Assembly: GCF_000350225.1 (NCBI RefSeq)
Contig: NW_005179079.1
Location: forward strand, 68,689-132,688
DNA: 64,000 nucleotides
Source of the DNA: Chondrus crispus
Taxonomy: Eukaryota; Rhodophyta; Florideophyceae; Gigartinales; Gigartinaceae
Reading direction: 5' to 3'
The position numbers were made by a program, and so were the translations under genes. Under the pieces are notes generated by a model. That model saw only the letters and a list, made by a program, of their open reading frames with translations, had not been told where the DNA came from and did not search any database. Below are positions 44,568-53,707 of this stretch, in pieces. Within the stretch, counting starts at the first letter, position 1; every line of letters starts with the position of its first letter.

Positions 44568-45846
44568 ATGAAGTTAAGTCCTGAAATCCACTGCCGAATT
44601 GAGCTCGTCCTATTGCGAATGCGGCGTAGAAGGATGTTTTTGTACCTGCTCGCGGCTGCGGCAATTCTTCTCAATTCCAAAAAGACAAGAAAACGCGGAA
44701 AGTACGCCTGGAATTGCGTTTGCGGGAACAACTGACGTTTGAAAATTTGACTCTGGTGTATGATGACGCTTTGTTCGGCAGGGCTTTCAGAATGCCACGC
44801 CAAGCGTTTCATGAATTGCTTAGTAGCGTTAGGCAGTCTCTCCAGAAGAATATCGAAATGGGACGACGGGCAAAACGACGGACCATTCCACCGGATGTAC
44901 GCCTTGCCGTGACGCTGAGATGATGGCTGGCGCAAGTTATCTAGACTTAATGGGTACTTATCAGATGTCTAAGACATCAGTTTACAATGTGTTTCATTCT
45001 ACGTGTACAGTATTGTCAGAAAGATTGCAGCTGCCCAGGTTGCCGTCCACAGTGTCTGGTTTACGTCACTCGGCAAAAACTTTCAAGATGTCTCGTAATC
45101 CCCCGTCTCCGCTTTCTGGTTGCGTTGGCGCTTTGGACGGTATAGCCATCAAAATCAAGAAGCCCGCGTGGTGCCACGCACCGAGCACTTTCTTTTGTAG
45201 AAAGCTGTATTATGCTTTACCTGTGCAGGCTATAGTTGACGCTGACTATAGATTTTTATGCTGCTCGGGGCGTTGCGTAGGTTCAACTCATGACTCTGTG
45301 GCCCACACTGTATCAGCACTTGGGCATTATCTAGAATCTGGCAAGTTGCATTTCGAGTGTTAGATAGCGGGGGATGAGGCATATGTTTGTACGGAGTCTC
45401 TGATTACGCCCTATCCTGCAGCCAGTGCGACGGACGCGGAAGACGCATTTAATTATTATCATTCTTCCCTCCGAATGCATGTAGAGCAAGCTTTTGGGAT
45501 GCTAGTCGGTAAGTGGAGGATCTTGAGCCAACTCAGTTTTTCGCTACACACTAACGCGCGTTTAATTGTTCTTTCTATGAAGTTGCATAATTTTGTTCTC
45601 GATCGTGCAGATGTGAGGATTACGAGAAGTTTTACTGGGGAAGAATTGGCCGAACTGGAGGGCGATGAGCAGGGTTAGTATCGCAGGATGAAGGATGACG
45701 CCGCAGAGATTGTGGCGAATACCAAGGAAGCCCGTCGTGAGCTGTCTAGAAAACGGAGGAGCATGGTTGACATTATAGAAGGAAGGGGCCTATCGAGACC
45801 ACCGGTGATAGATGCAGAGGGCCTCCGAAAAAGAAGTCGAAAGTAG
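44568..45846 (+). pseudogene. Harbinger (DDE_Tnp_4) transposase
   Basis: The start ATG is at 44568 (MKLSPEIHCRIELVLLRMRRRR). Frame changes near 44715 and 44920 and in-frame TAGs at 45361 and 45676 interrupt it. The catalytic domain shows GCVGALDGIAIKI (first Asp), VDADYRFLCCSGRCVGSTHDS, AGDEAYVCTESLITPYP (second Asp) and MHVEQAFGMLVGKWRIL (Glu). This is the order of Harbinger transposases, which excise and insert the element together with a Myb-like partner. The C-terminus ends in a basic tail at 45846. Two indels and two stops make it inactive. Confidence 0.85.
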
Positions 45847-46451
45847 TTAGCCTGTGTTTTTACCTTGTCATCGTGGCCGAAACCAGTGTGGGTTGGCGGT
45901 GGGAACGCGCAAGTCCTATCAAGGCTCGGTCTCCTCGCTGGGCTTGATAGCGCGTGTAGTCTAGGATGCAGGTCACTGCCACCACCTTAAAGAGCCGCCA
46001 TGCCGCATGCATCGGACGACTGTGAAAAGCCGCGGTTTCGCGCCTCCTATTCTCGACCTTCTGCTTGCGGAGGGGGGTCAAACCTCCGGCGCCCTTCGCA
46101 GTCACCGTATCACCAACGCGCGCGGCCTTTCTCGCATACATGAGCAGTTCGGGGCGGTCCAGGTCGCCTTGTCCTGGCAGTTAAGCCTTCGGTGGGAAGG
46201 CCCGCGCTCGTTGAGCCACGATAGCAGTGGGGCGCCCTTGTCTGGCCAAGCAATTGCTGGCGACAAGTCATCCAGCAACCATTGGTTGCTGGGGTTGGCA
46301 ACCCCAGCCGGCCTTCCGTCACGCCTCACGCCCACACGTGTCCACATGTCGCACCCCGTGCGAGATTTCGTGGCGCGTTTATGTGCATCACTCGGCCCTC
46401 CCCCGCCTCGACGCCCACGTGAAATTTGCGACAGTCGTTTGCTAGCATTTC
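45847..46451. other. Non-coding spacer; stretch shared with 19.4 kb region
   Basis: No gene. At about 46318-46375 the sequence resembles 19446-19500 (CGTCACGC.TCACGCCCACAC.TGTCCACAT, then looser similarity). The last 42 bases (46409-46450) recur at 47248-47288. Confidence 0.5.
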
Positions 46452-47288
46452 ACACTCTGTTTAGGAAACGGAGCACCACCGGACGGCAGAAGGGTACCCA
46501 GAGTTCAGCTTTTTGAAATCAAATCCCTCCTTGCCATCGATCATGAAATGGTGAGAAGCCGGGGAGGCTGCTCTCTAGTTCATGATCGATGATGAAGTGG
46601 CTTCGCCGAAATCCCTTTCCTGTGAACCACCCCGCCCTCGCTCCCTCCCCCCCGCCACCAACCCCCCTTCCCCGCCGAATATGACCACGTCCCCTCCTCC
46701 CCGCCACCCCTGCCTCGCGCCCGACCACCACGCCCCATCACCATCTTCCTCACCTCCTCAGTACCGTGACCAACACACATCCTCCGACATGCTATTGTCC
46801 TCGCCACCGCGTCATCCTCCTAACATCGACACAGACACAGTCTCTCCCCGCACCCTCCATCCCTTCCATATCTTTCGTTTCATATCTCAATCCAGCCCCC
46901 TCCATCCCCCCCTCCCTCCTCCCATATTCCTTCCCCCCCTTCCTTTAACCCCGGCCCTAGGCGTGTCATGTCCGCATACCCACTTATCGCCTTGACCGTC
47001 AACTCGCCCCCGGGCTTGCCCGCTTTCACCACCAAGCGACTTGGCACAGAGCTTGCATATCACCCGGAGCTCTCCTGTGAGAACCCCGACAAATTCCATT
47101 TCGCCATGGACCCTACCTCGCACCCTCACCACCACCACCACGATCACCTCGAGCCCTCCTCCCCGCAGCCTGCCGTCCCTGCGTGTAACGACCGCGCCGC
47201 CCCCGGCCCCAAGGAACCTCACCCACCTCCCACCCCACCGCCATGCACGACGCCCACGTGAAATTGCGACAGTCGCTTGCTAGCATTT
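46409..47288 (+). repeat. 42-bp direct repeat bracketing the left arm
   Basis: 46409-46450 (CGACGCCCACGTGAAATTTG... ending GCTAGCATTT) recurs at 47248-47288 with one base missing and one change. The inverted-repeat left arm lies exactly between them, as if inserted with a long duplication of its target. Confidence 0.8.
46452..47250 (+). repeat. Left arm of an 800-bp inverted repeat
   Basis: It begins ACACTCTGTTTAGGAAACGG and is the reverse complement of 50251-51052, with scattered differences and small indels. It includes a C-rich tract and, from 46968, the first part of the same reading frame that in the right arm leads into a CHY zinc finger (MSAYPLIALTVNSPPGLP). Homology stops at 47250, before the zinc-finger segment. 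Confidence 0.9.
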
Positions 47289-47656
47289 TACAAACCAGAC
47301 ACAGTACCTTCTCCCGCCATTTTGTAGAGTGAGCGCTGTAGTCCCCCAAATGCTAGCTCGCTTACAGAAGCGTGTGCACAGGAACGGTTCCCGGCGCCCG
47401 TCACGGCCTCAAATCGTAGCCGTCGGGCGCCCATCAGAGGCCGCCCAGTGCCCACTACAGTGACATACAGTGACGCGCGGTCACGCGATTTTGAACCCGC
47501 CATTTTGCCGCATCTACATTTCCCAGCTCCTCCCCGCCCGAACCGCCCAGCTCGCCGCCATGCCCTCACCCGCCTTCGTCCTCGCCTTTCTCCGCGCCCT
47601 TTATATGCTAGAAGTTCTCCCTCTCTGTCCGAAGAAACCCACACAAGTCAAGCGCC

Positions 47657-49348
47657 ATGACAAGGGCGCGTAATACTATTTCCAAAGCTCTCCGCTCCCC
47701 GCTTGCACTCCGGCGATCTCCTCGACATTTTACGCAGACACGACCTGCAACACACCGAGCTGCCGATCAGATCGCTTGCGACACTGCACGTGTACTCGAT
47801 GCCAGCTTCGCGCAGGAACACAATGAATCTACTTCCATACCCACTCCCCAGAACCCAGGGGCAAGCTCCGTTTTTGATTCCCCTTGTCCTCCATCTCCCT
47901 GTAAGCTCTTCGTGAACCCCCCGTCATTTCCGCCAAGTATCGGCGCGTCTGGTCAGGACAATATTACTGCTCACAATGACCGGGTGCTCGACCCACATTC
48001 TCAGGGGAAGAGTCGAGCTGCTCCAGAAACACCCGAGGTCAAGGACAGACGTCTCATGTTCTCATACTTTAAATCCCTGAAGAAGAAGGAGCATCAAAAA
48101 ATGGCGAGGCATTGGAAGAGGAAAGCATACGGAAAACTCAACGAGATCATGTTGAGAAACTATCGCTATGTGGTTTTTCTTCATATTGAAGGTACTCCGT
48201 TTAGAGAGACGTTCTCATCCAATCCATTTTGCCCCTCTTTTGATGAGTTTATGATGAAAAAAGACAACCCCGTCCTTTCCAAGCGCGCGCGTGTGTACCC
48301 TGCTCCCTCAGATGCAGAGGTTGACACTGTGTTGGATGCTGCTGGTGTTCTAAGAGAGGGTGATACGGCTGAATTAGGCACAAGTTCGACGGGAAGTGAA
48401 CCTGCTTTTACACTCTCCGAATTTTCTAGGCTTATCATAATGCTCCGCCATAATAAACATTGTCGCCAATCTGTCCATTTGTTACAGCAAGAGCTGACAA
48501 GAGCGCAGCTTGACGCAGGAAGATCTCGGGTCAGTTTCTGGGCAAGAATCGCTGATCGCTTTAATGACCCTTCCGAGCATATTGAGTACTCTTTTGATGG
48601 ATGGGTCGAGGACGCCGAACCGAGTCTTCCACCTCTTTGCGTTAGAGCGGCATCTGTACTTAAGGACCAGTATGCGCGGACACGCACTGGGTTCACTGTC
48701 TACAAAGATAGGTGGGAGCGTTCGGGACAAAACGATCCGGAAATTTTTAGGAGTTTCTTGCCGACGTCGGATAATGGAAGACATAGCCTTACGGCTTTGG
48801 GAAAGCGGATGCTTGTTTTTTTAAAAGTTTCCGGGCTGGGGACGCCAAATTGTGACGATGAATTCTTGCGGAATTCATCTCGAGTTATGATGGATGGTGG
48901 TTTCGATGAGGGTGTACCATCGTTGCACATGCGAGTCGTTAATGATGGGGTCCGGCCTGCAGAGTCGGAGTCTACAACGGGGCCTCACCGTTGGAGCTTA
49001 AGTGGAAACACTGACAAAGCTGCCGGAAACTTGATCACAGAGGTGACAAGCGCGATAAGGGAGTCCGTCTCACGGGAACAGGAGATAAGCCGGCATTGGA
49101 ATTCGGGTGAACAAAAGAGCGTGGTGTCGCGGGAAGTGCAGTGGTCGAAGGACAAGCAGGACCTCGTAAACGTGCTAGAGTCTTCAGTTTTGAAACTGGA
49201 GGCTGCAAAATCCAGACATGCTCCGACGGAATACATCGAACTACTTCAGAGGCACTACAGCGACTCTCTGAAAGCATTCGCGCGCGTTAATGATAGATAC
49301 GAGAAATGGGTGCAGCGAGAAGTCAACGACGATCAGGACGAGGGATAA
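47657..49348 (+). CDS. Harbinger ORF2, Myb/SANT-like protein, 563 aa, intact
   Basis: The ATG at 47657 starts an uninterrupted frame. The N-terminal 110 residues are Ser/Pro-rich and probably disordered. Residues about 120-165 are basic and helical (FKSLKKKEHQKMARHWKRKAYGKLN). Residues 250-370 hold a SANT-like pattern: FTLSEFSRLIIMLRHNKH, LTRAQLDAGRSRVSFWARIADRFND, YARTRTGFTVYKDRWERSGQNDPEIF. The last 100 residues are predicted coiled coil. Harbinger elements pair a transposase with a Myb-like protein that brings it to the nucleus and the ends. The position and order here fit, but the assignment rests on pattern and not on a database match. It is intact although the transposase beside it is broken. 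Confidence 0.65.
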   Translation: MTRARNTISKALRSPLALRRSPRHFTQTRPATHRAADQIACDTARVLDASFAQEHNESTSIPTPQNPGASSVFDSPCPPSPCKLFVNPPSFPPSIGASGQDNITAHNDRVLDPHSQGKSRAAPETPEVKDRRLMFSYFKSLKKKEHQKMARHWKRKAYGKLNEIMLRNYRYVVFLHIEGTPFRETFSSNPFCPSFDEFMMKKDNPVLSKRARVYPAPSDAEVDTVLDAAGVLREGDTAELGTSSTGSEPAFTLSEFSRLIIMLRHNKHCRQSVHLLQQELTRAQLDAGRSRVSFWARIADRFNDPSEHIEYSFDGWVEDAEPSLPPLCVRAASVLKDQYARTRTGFTVYKDRWERSGQNDPEIFRSFLPTSDNGRHSLTALGKRMLVFLKVSGLGTPNCDDEFLRNSSRVMMDGGFDEGVPSLHMRVVNDGVRPAESESTTGPHRWSLSGNTDKAAGNLITEVTSAIRESVSREQEISRHWNSGEQKSVVSREVQWSKDKQDLVNVLESSVLKLEAAKSRHAPTEYIELLQRHYSDSLKAFARVNDRYEKWVQREVNDDQDEG

Positions 49349-49658
49349 TTATGGAGTGGGTAGTCATGTATGATGGTGCGCTACAACAAAAGTCGGGATG
49401 TGTTGAGCCTGCGTGTAAAACGGATGCCCAATCTTGTCCGTCACGTTCTTGACAGAATTTTGTGAGGCACCTCGTGGCTCGGCCCGTCCAATTCCACCCC
49501 CGCGAAAATCCTGAACTTGCGTAGAGCCTGGCATGTCGGCTGCCGTAATGGGTTGGTACGCAGCAGCGCTTTCAACAACGCGTGCCCGTCCGTCGACAGT
49601 ACCATCCTCGGGATCTCTGCCTTACCCTGATTCCGAGCCCCTTACCCACGCGACAGAT
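49349..49658. other. Spacer between ORF2 and the assembly gap
   Basis: No gene is seen. It is ordinary composition up to the run of N. Confidence 0.5.
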
Positions 49659-49841
49659 NNNNNNNNNNNNNNNNNNNNNNNNNNNNNNNNNNNNNNNNNN
49701 NNNNNNNNNNNNNNNNNNNNNNNNNNNNNNNNNNNNNNNNNNNNNNNNNNNNNNNNNNNNNNNNNNNNNNNNNNNNNNNNNNNNNNNNNNNNNNNNNNNN
49801 NNNNNNNNNNNNNNNNNNNNNNNNNNNNNNNNNNNNNNNNN
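49659..49841. other. Assembly gap (183 N)
   Basis: Unresolved bases. The sequence immediately to the right is a direct copy of 50569-50673, so the gap probably hides more of this duplication or of the C-rich tract. Any translation across it is meaningless. Confidence 0.95.
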
Positions 49842-50673
49842 GAAGGAATATGGGAGGAGGGAGGGGGGGTGGAGGGGGCTAGATTGAGATATGAAACGAA
49901 AGATATGGAAGGGATGGAGGGTGCGGGGAGAGACTGTGTTCGTGTCGCCGCAGGCGACGCAGACGACCAGCTCTGCAGCGTGGCGGTCGATTTCGTGGTC
50001 CTCATCCTCATCGAGGCCGCGTCTGCAAGGGTAGTACTTGCCGCAGCAAGCGGCCTTGAGCCAGCAGTTGCGCGTGTAGTTTTCGCAGCACTTGGAAACG
50101 CCCTTGCCGGAGTAGCGGTGGGTGGGGTGGCGGGTGAGGTCGGGTTCGCGGCTGAGGGCGCGCTGGCGGGCCCCAGCGAAGAGATTGTGGATGCGCTCGG
50201 CCTGCTGGGACTCGGAGAGGGCGGGGTCTTGCTGGATGGCGCGCACGGCCTCGTGCATGGCGGTGGAGCGGGAGGTGGGGTGAGGTTCCTTGGGGCCGGG
50301 GGCGGCGCGGTCGTTACACGCGGGGACGGCGGGCTGCGGGGAGGAGGGCTCGGGGTGATCGTGGTGGTGGTGGTGAGGGTGCGAGGTAGGGTCCATGGCG
50401 AAATGGAATTTGTCGGGGTTCCCACAGGAGAGCTCCGGGTGATATGCAAGCTCTGTGCCAAGTCGCTTGGTGGTGAAAGCGGGCAAGCCCGGGGGCGAGT
50501 TGACGGTCAAGGCGATAAGTGGGTATGCGGACATGACACGCCTAGGGCCGGGGGTAAAGGAAGGGGGGGAAGGAATATGGGAGGAGGGAGGGGGGGTGGA
50601 GGGGGCTAGATTGAGATATGAAACGAAAGATATGGAAGGGATGGAGGGTGCGGGGAGAGACTGTGTTCGTGTC
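49842..50673 (+). repeat. 105-bp direct repeat, two copies
   Basis: 49842-49946 and 50569-50673 are essentially identical, both starting GAAGGAATATGGGAGG and ending TGTGTTCGTGTC. The left copy runs into the gap, so its true length is unknown. The zinc-finger segment lies between the two copies. Confidence 0.9.
49947..50534 (-). pseudogene. Captured host-gene fragment: CHY-type zinc finger
   Basis: The minus frame from ATG 50534 (MSAYPLIALTVNSPP) is open for about 195 codons. It has a His-rich stretch, then AVRAIQQDPALSESQQAERIHNL, then CCENYTRNCWLKAACCGKYYPCRRGLDEDEDHEIDRHAAELVVCVACG split here as one domain (about 50095-49950). Both parts match CHY zinc-finger proteins (PF05495), where the domain binds zinc in RCHY1-like ubiquitin ligases and redox-related proteins. 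The family consensus CxHY is CENY here, and the expected CH after CRR is GL, so two zinc positions are lost. It ends where the 105-bp repeat resumes, so it is a transposon-borne fragment. Confidence 0.7.
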
Positions 50674-51052
50674 CATGTTAGGAGGATGACCCGGTGGCGG
50701 GGACCATAGCATGTCGGAGGATGTGTGTTGGTCCCGGTACTGAGGAGGTGAGGAAGACGGTGATGGGGCGTGGTGGTCGGGCGCCAGGCAGGGGTGGCGG
50801 GGAGGAGGGGACGTGGTCCTATTTGGGGGGGGGGAAGGGGGGTTGGTGGCGGGGGGGAGATAGCGAGGGCGAGGTGGTTCACAGGAAAGGGATTTCGGCG
50901 AAGCCACTTCATCATCGATCATGAACTAGAGAGCAGCCTCCCCGGCTTCTCTCCATTTCATGATCGATGCCAAGGAGAGAGTTGATTTCAAAAAGCTGAA
51001 CTCTGGGTACCCTTCTGCCGTCCGGTGGTGCTCCGTTTCCTAAACAGAGTGT
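50251..51052 (-). repeat. Right arm of the 800-bp inverted repeat
   Basis: Read on the minus strand from 51052 it starts ACACTCTGTTTAGGAAACGG and follows the left arm to TCGTGCATGG at 50251. Beyond that the right arm continues into the zinc-finger segment, whereas the left arm does not. The right arm therefore looks like the donor and the left arm like the truncated copy. Confidence 0.9.
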
Positions 51053-51364
51053 AATGTTGAGAAAACCAATGTTTTGATCTGCATGTGCCCGTATTTGGAT
51101 TTAATTCCACCCTTTCATTGTACTGCAAGTGCCACTGCACCGCATCGAGTCCATGGAATTTTAGTAGTGTGCACATGGACTGAGTGTGGACTGGTACTTC
51201 CTTTAGCCAATGGATTTCGACCAGTTTGCAGAATTACCAAGCATTACAGTGGTTCTGTGTTGCATTCGTTGTGGCGTGCGATTAATTTAATGAAATGACC
51301 CCGCCAATAGCGTGACCGCAACTGGTTGAAGAAAAAGAAAAGAGCCTGTTAGGACTGGCCCTCA

Positions 51365-53010
51365 GGGCTGTGCCTCTTCGCGCACGCGCGCGCACGAGTA
51401 CTGTACGCACGAACGTCGTAGACGCCGTATACAGTAGGGGTCGGACGGACACTGACCGGCCGGCGACGCGGGGCCTCTGTACTCATCGTATGGATACACT
51501 GAGAGGGACGCGCAAGATTAAGCCGAAGAGAGCGCGCTCAGTGAGCAACCAGCGTGCCCCGCGCATCTGCCGCTGCCCGACGCGCCGTCGTTTGCCACCG
51601 GCTCCCCGTCGCCCACGCGCGCTGCGGAACACCGGCGCTTTGAGACGCATCATGGCGACCGGCCCTCGCCCTCACCATTCACTATCGCCGACTCAGATGG
51701 CTCAGCCACAGGCTATCGACGCGCCGAACTGCTGAGACCCTAGAACGTCGACGTCACAGCTCTCTACGCCCGGCGGCGTCGCACGCATCGGACGGAAACC
51801 GCGCTACGCAGGGGACCGCTACTGTACGGCGACAACCTGGTGAGGGCGAGTGCCGACGTCGACCCATGGACAGACCCCCGCAGACGGACGCGCCTTCATT
51901 CTATACGCCACAGTGGCAAGGAGGGGTGTCTATTCGTGTGATATTTAATTGAACAGGCCTCAGGAGGCCACCATTCGAGGTACTGTATTGGCGGCACGTG
52001 GGAAACAAAGGGCACATTACTGCGACACGACACGGGTCTACCGTAACTACTCGCCACTTTGCGCCACTGGGGTCCGGGACGGCGACGTCACGCGCTGGTG
52101 CGGCGCCGCGCTGCGGGCCACGAGTGTCGCTCAACCCCTTCTCTGAGACCGGGAATGCCACGTACATTCGAAGAGTCTGGACAAGAATGCGGATCGAGGC
52201 GTCTCGCAAATGGACGACAGCTCACGCCAGCCGACCAGATCTCGCGCTATGGCCCGCTCGCGTGGTGCAGTAGACCTCCAATAGGAAGGGGAACGCACCG
52301 CGAATCGCAGAGGGGCACATCGCGCTGCCGAAGCTCTAGCGTCCGGTCAAGGACACGCTTAGACTTCGTGACGTACCGGCGGAGCCGCACGGATCTGACG
52401 TACAGCACAACCGGTGTGACTTTCAGTGCGACCGCTGGCAGCCGCCAAGGGCGGACAAAGAACCGAAGTTCGACTCGATGGCGCGACTTTTCGGCGACAC
52501 CCTGTCCTGCCGCCCCAACGGCGGGACGAGGACCTCGGGAGGTGATTTGTGCGGAAGGACGAATCGCTGTACTCGGAAAGGGAAGATACCAATTGCTTCT
52601 ACGCCCGGGGGATTGAGTGCCCCACCGGCTGCGAAGGAATGCCAGGAGGTTGGGGGGGGAATGAGCTACAGGGATCCGATCGGGGTGCTTGGCACGGCCG
52701 TGACGGGGCGCTGGCGACTACGAGCAACAAGCGGTTCTCGCAAGTGCCTCGCGGGCATTCGGAGAAGACAAGAACCCCTGACGATGGGCTCCTCGACGAG
52801 GGCAAAGAACGGCTAAATGCTTGGAGCACAAGGTGAGAACAATCTCCGACGCGGAAGGGGGAGGCGTAGGGTTGGAAACGGTAACGTCGCTGGACCCCTG
52901 CAGAAGGCGTGAGCAGGGGAAGACTGGAAGGAAGCAGGGCTCGCAGGGGCGCGATGTCTGGAGGACCGCGGGCTTGGACACGAATGGTTGCCGTGAACGC
53001 AGAGGTTCCC
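51365..53010. other. Post-pol region of the 20-kb element, distal part, no gene
   Basis: G+C-rich, with no credible reading frame on either strand. It links the Harbinger insertion to the purine tract and, together with 41375-44178, makes up about 4.5 kb of apparently non-coding internal sequence. Confidence 0.6.
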
Positions 53011-53014
53011 TCTT

Positions 53015-53024
53015 AAGGGGGGGG
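53015..53024 (+). promoter_or_regulatory. Polypurine tract
   Basis: AAGGGGGGGG lies four bases (TGCG) before the 3' LTR start at 53029. A purine tract here primes plus-strand DNA synthesis in LTR retroelements. Confidence 0.7.
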
Positions 53025-53028
53025 TGCG

Positions 53029-53666
53029 TGTAGCATAACCGCCGACTACTGTACTATATATTGGATTTAGAATTAGATCTAACGCTGTAAGGTACGGACA
53101 TTACAGCGCGCGCGCGCATACCTTACAGCGCGCGCGCACCAACACGTGTACCCCACGTGTAGCACACGTGTGCTGTCAGCCCCGACGGCTGACAGCGTTA
53201 CAGTGCGGACCGGCCCGCACTGTCTACAGTAAGCCGACTACAGTACAGTCCGTACTGTACTGTAGACGGTTAATTAACTTGTACAATAAATATAAGGAGC
53301 GACCGCCGGCGGAGGGGACCAGGACAGGCAACCCTCCACCGACGGTCGACCATCCAGCTTACTGTACTCACACCGCCGTTCCGCGAGTAGCTACCACCGA
53401 GCGGGTAGTGGACGCGCGCGACACCGCGGCGAGCTGCGATCCGCCTCCTCCCGTTAGTACCGGATCGTCAACCGGTACTGCTCCGGGGCGTCGAGGCGTC
53501 GATCCACTCGCCTACGCGCGCGTCCCCGCCGACCACGCTCTACCACCCGCTACCGGCCCGCTTCCGGTGGCGTTGGTTGGTTCAAGACCCTCGGTACGCC
53601 GATCCGGGGTCTTCCGCCGAACATCGCAAACACCCCCTCCGCCGGGTGTGGGGTGTTTATGCGACA
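53029..53666 (+). repeat. 3' LTR of the 20-kb element
   Basis: 638 bp, with TG..CA termini and about five substitutions relative to 33399-34036. It is followed by TTATC, the same five bases that precede the 5' LTR. Confidence 0.9.
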
Positions 53667-53671
53667 TTATC

Positions 53672-53707
53672 TCCTTACGCGTCCGAACGCGCGTCGCTCT
53701 GCCTACA
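53672..53707 (+). repeat. Last 36 bp of the LTR that begins at 32810
   Basis: It ends CTCTGCCTACA. It completes the LTR cut by the 20-kb element. On its right the LINE sequence begins without a matching target duplication. Confidence 0.6.

Larger units (their letters stand above)
44179..51361 (+). mobile_element. PIF/Harbinger DNA transposon 1 with internal inverted repeat
   Basis: Terminal repeats AGGCCAGTCCTAACA (44179-44193) and its complement TGTTAGGACTGGCCC (51347-51361) are flanked on both sides by TCA (44176-44178 and 51362-51364). This is a 3-bp duplication of the Harbinger size, although TTA/TAA is more usual. It carries a DDE_4-type transposase and a second ORF on the same strand, as Harbinger elements do. 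A pair of 800-bp inverted arms, a 105-bp direct repeat, a captured-gene-like segment and a gap lie in the right half. The transposase is broken, but ORF2 is intact. Confidence 0.75.
33399..53666 (+). mobile_element. Full-length chromovirus (Ty3/gypsy) with nested Harbinger
   Basis: Two 638-bp LTRs (33399-34036 and 53029-53666) in the same orientation differ at about five positions. They are flanked by the 5-bp duplication TTATC (33394-33398 and 53667-53671), so they are the two ends of a single insertion. Inside are the primer-binding site, gag, pol (protease, RT, RNase H, integrase, chromodomain), about 4.5 kb without genes and a purine tract. A 7.2 kb Harbinger element at 44179-51361 accounts for much of the 20.3 kb. 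The high LTR identity makes it the youngest retroelement here, though pol carries three lesions. Confidence 0.9.

Noticed and set aside
46582-47261. Long Pro/Ser-rich frames in the inverted-repeat arms as independent proteins
   Set aside because: They are low-complexity C-rich translations. Only the frame leading into the zinc finger in the right arm has outside support.
49572-50915. 447-codon minus frame across the gap
   Set aside because: It is continuous only because the run of N is treated as open. Only 50534-49947 is used.
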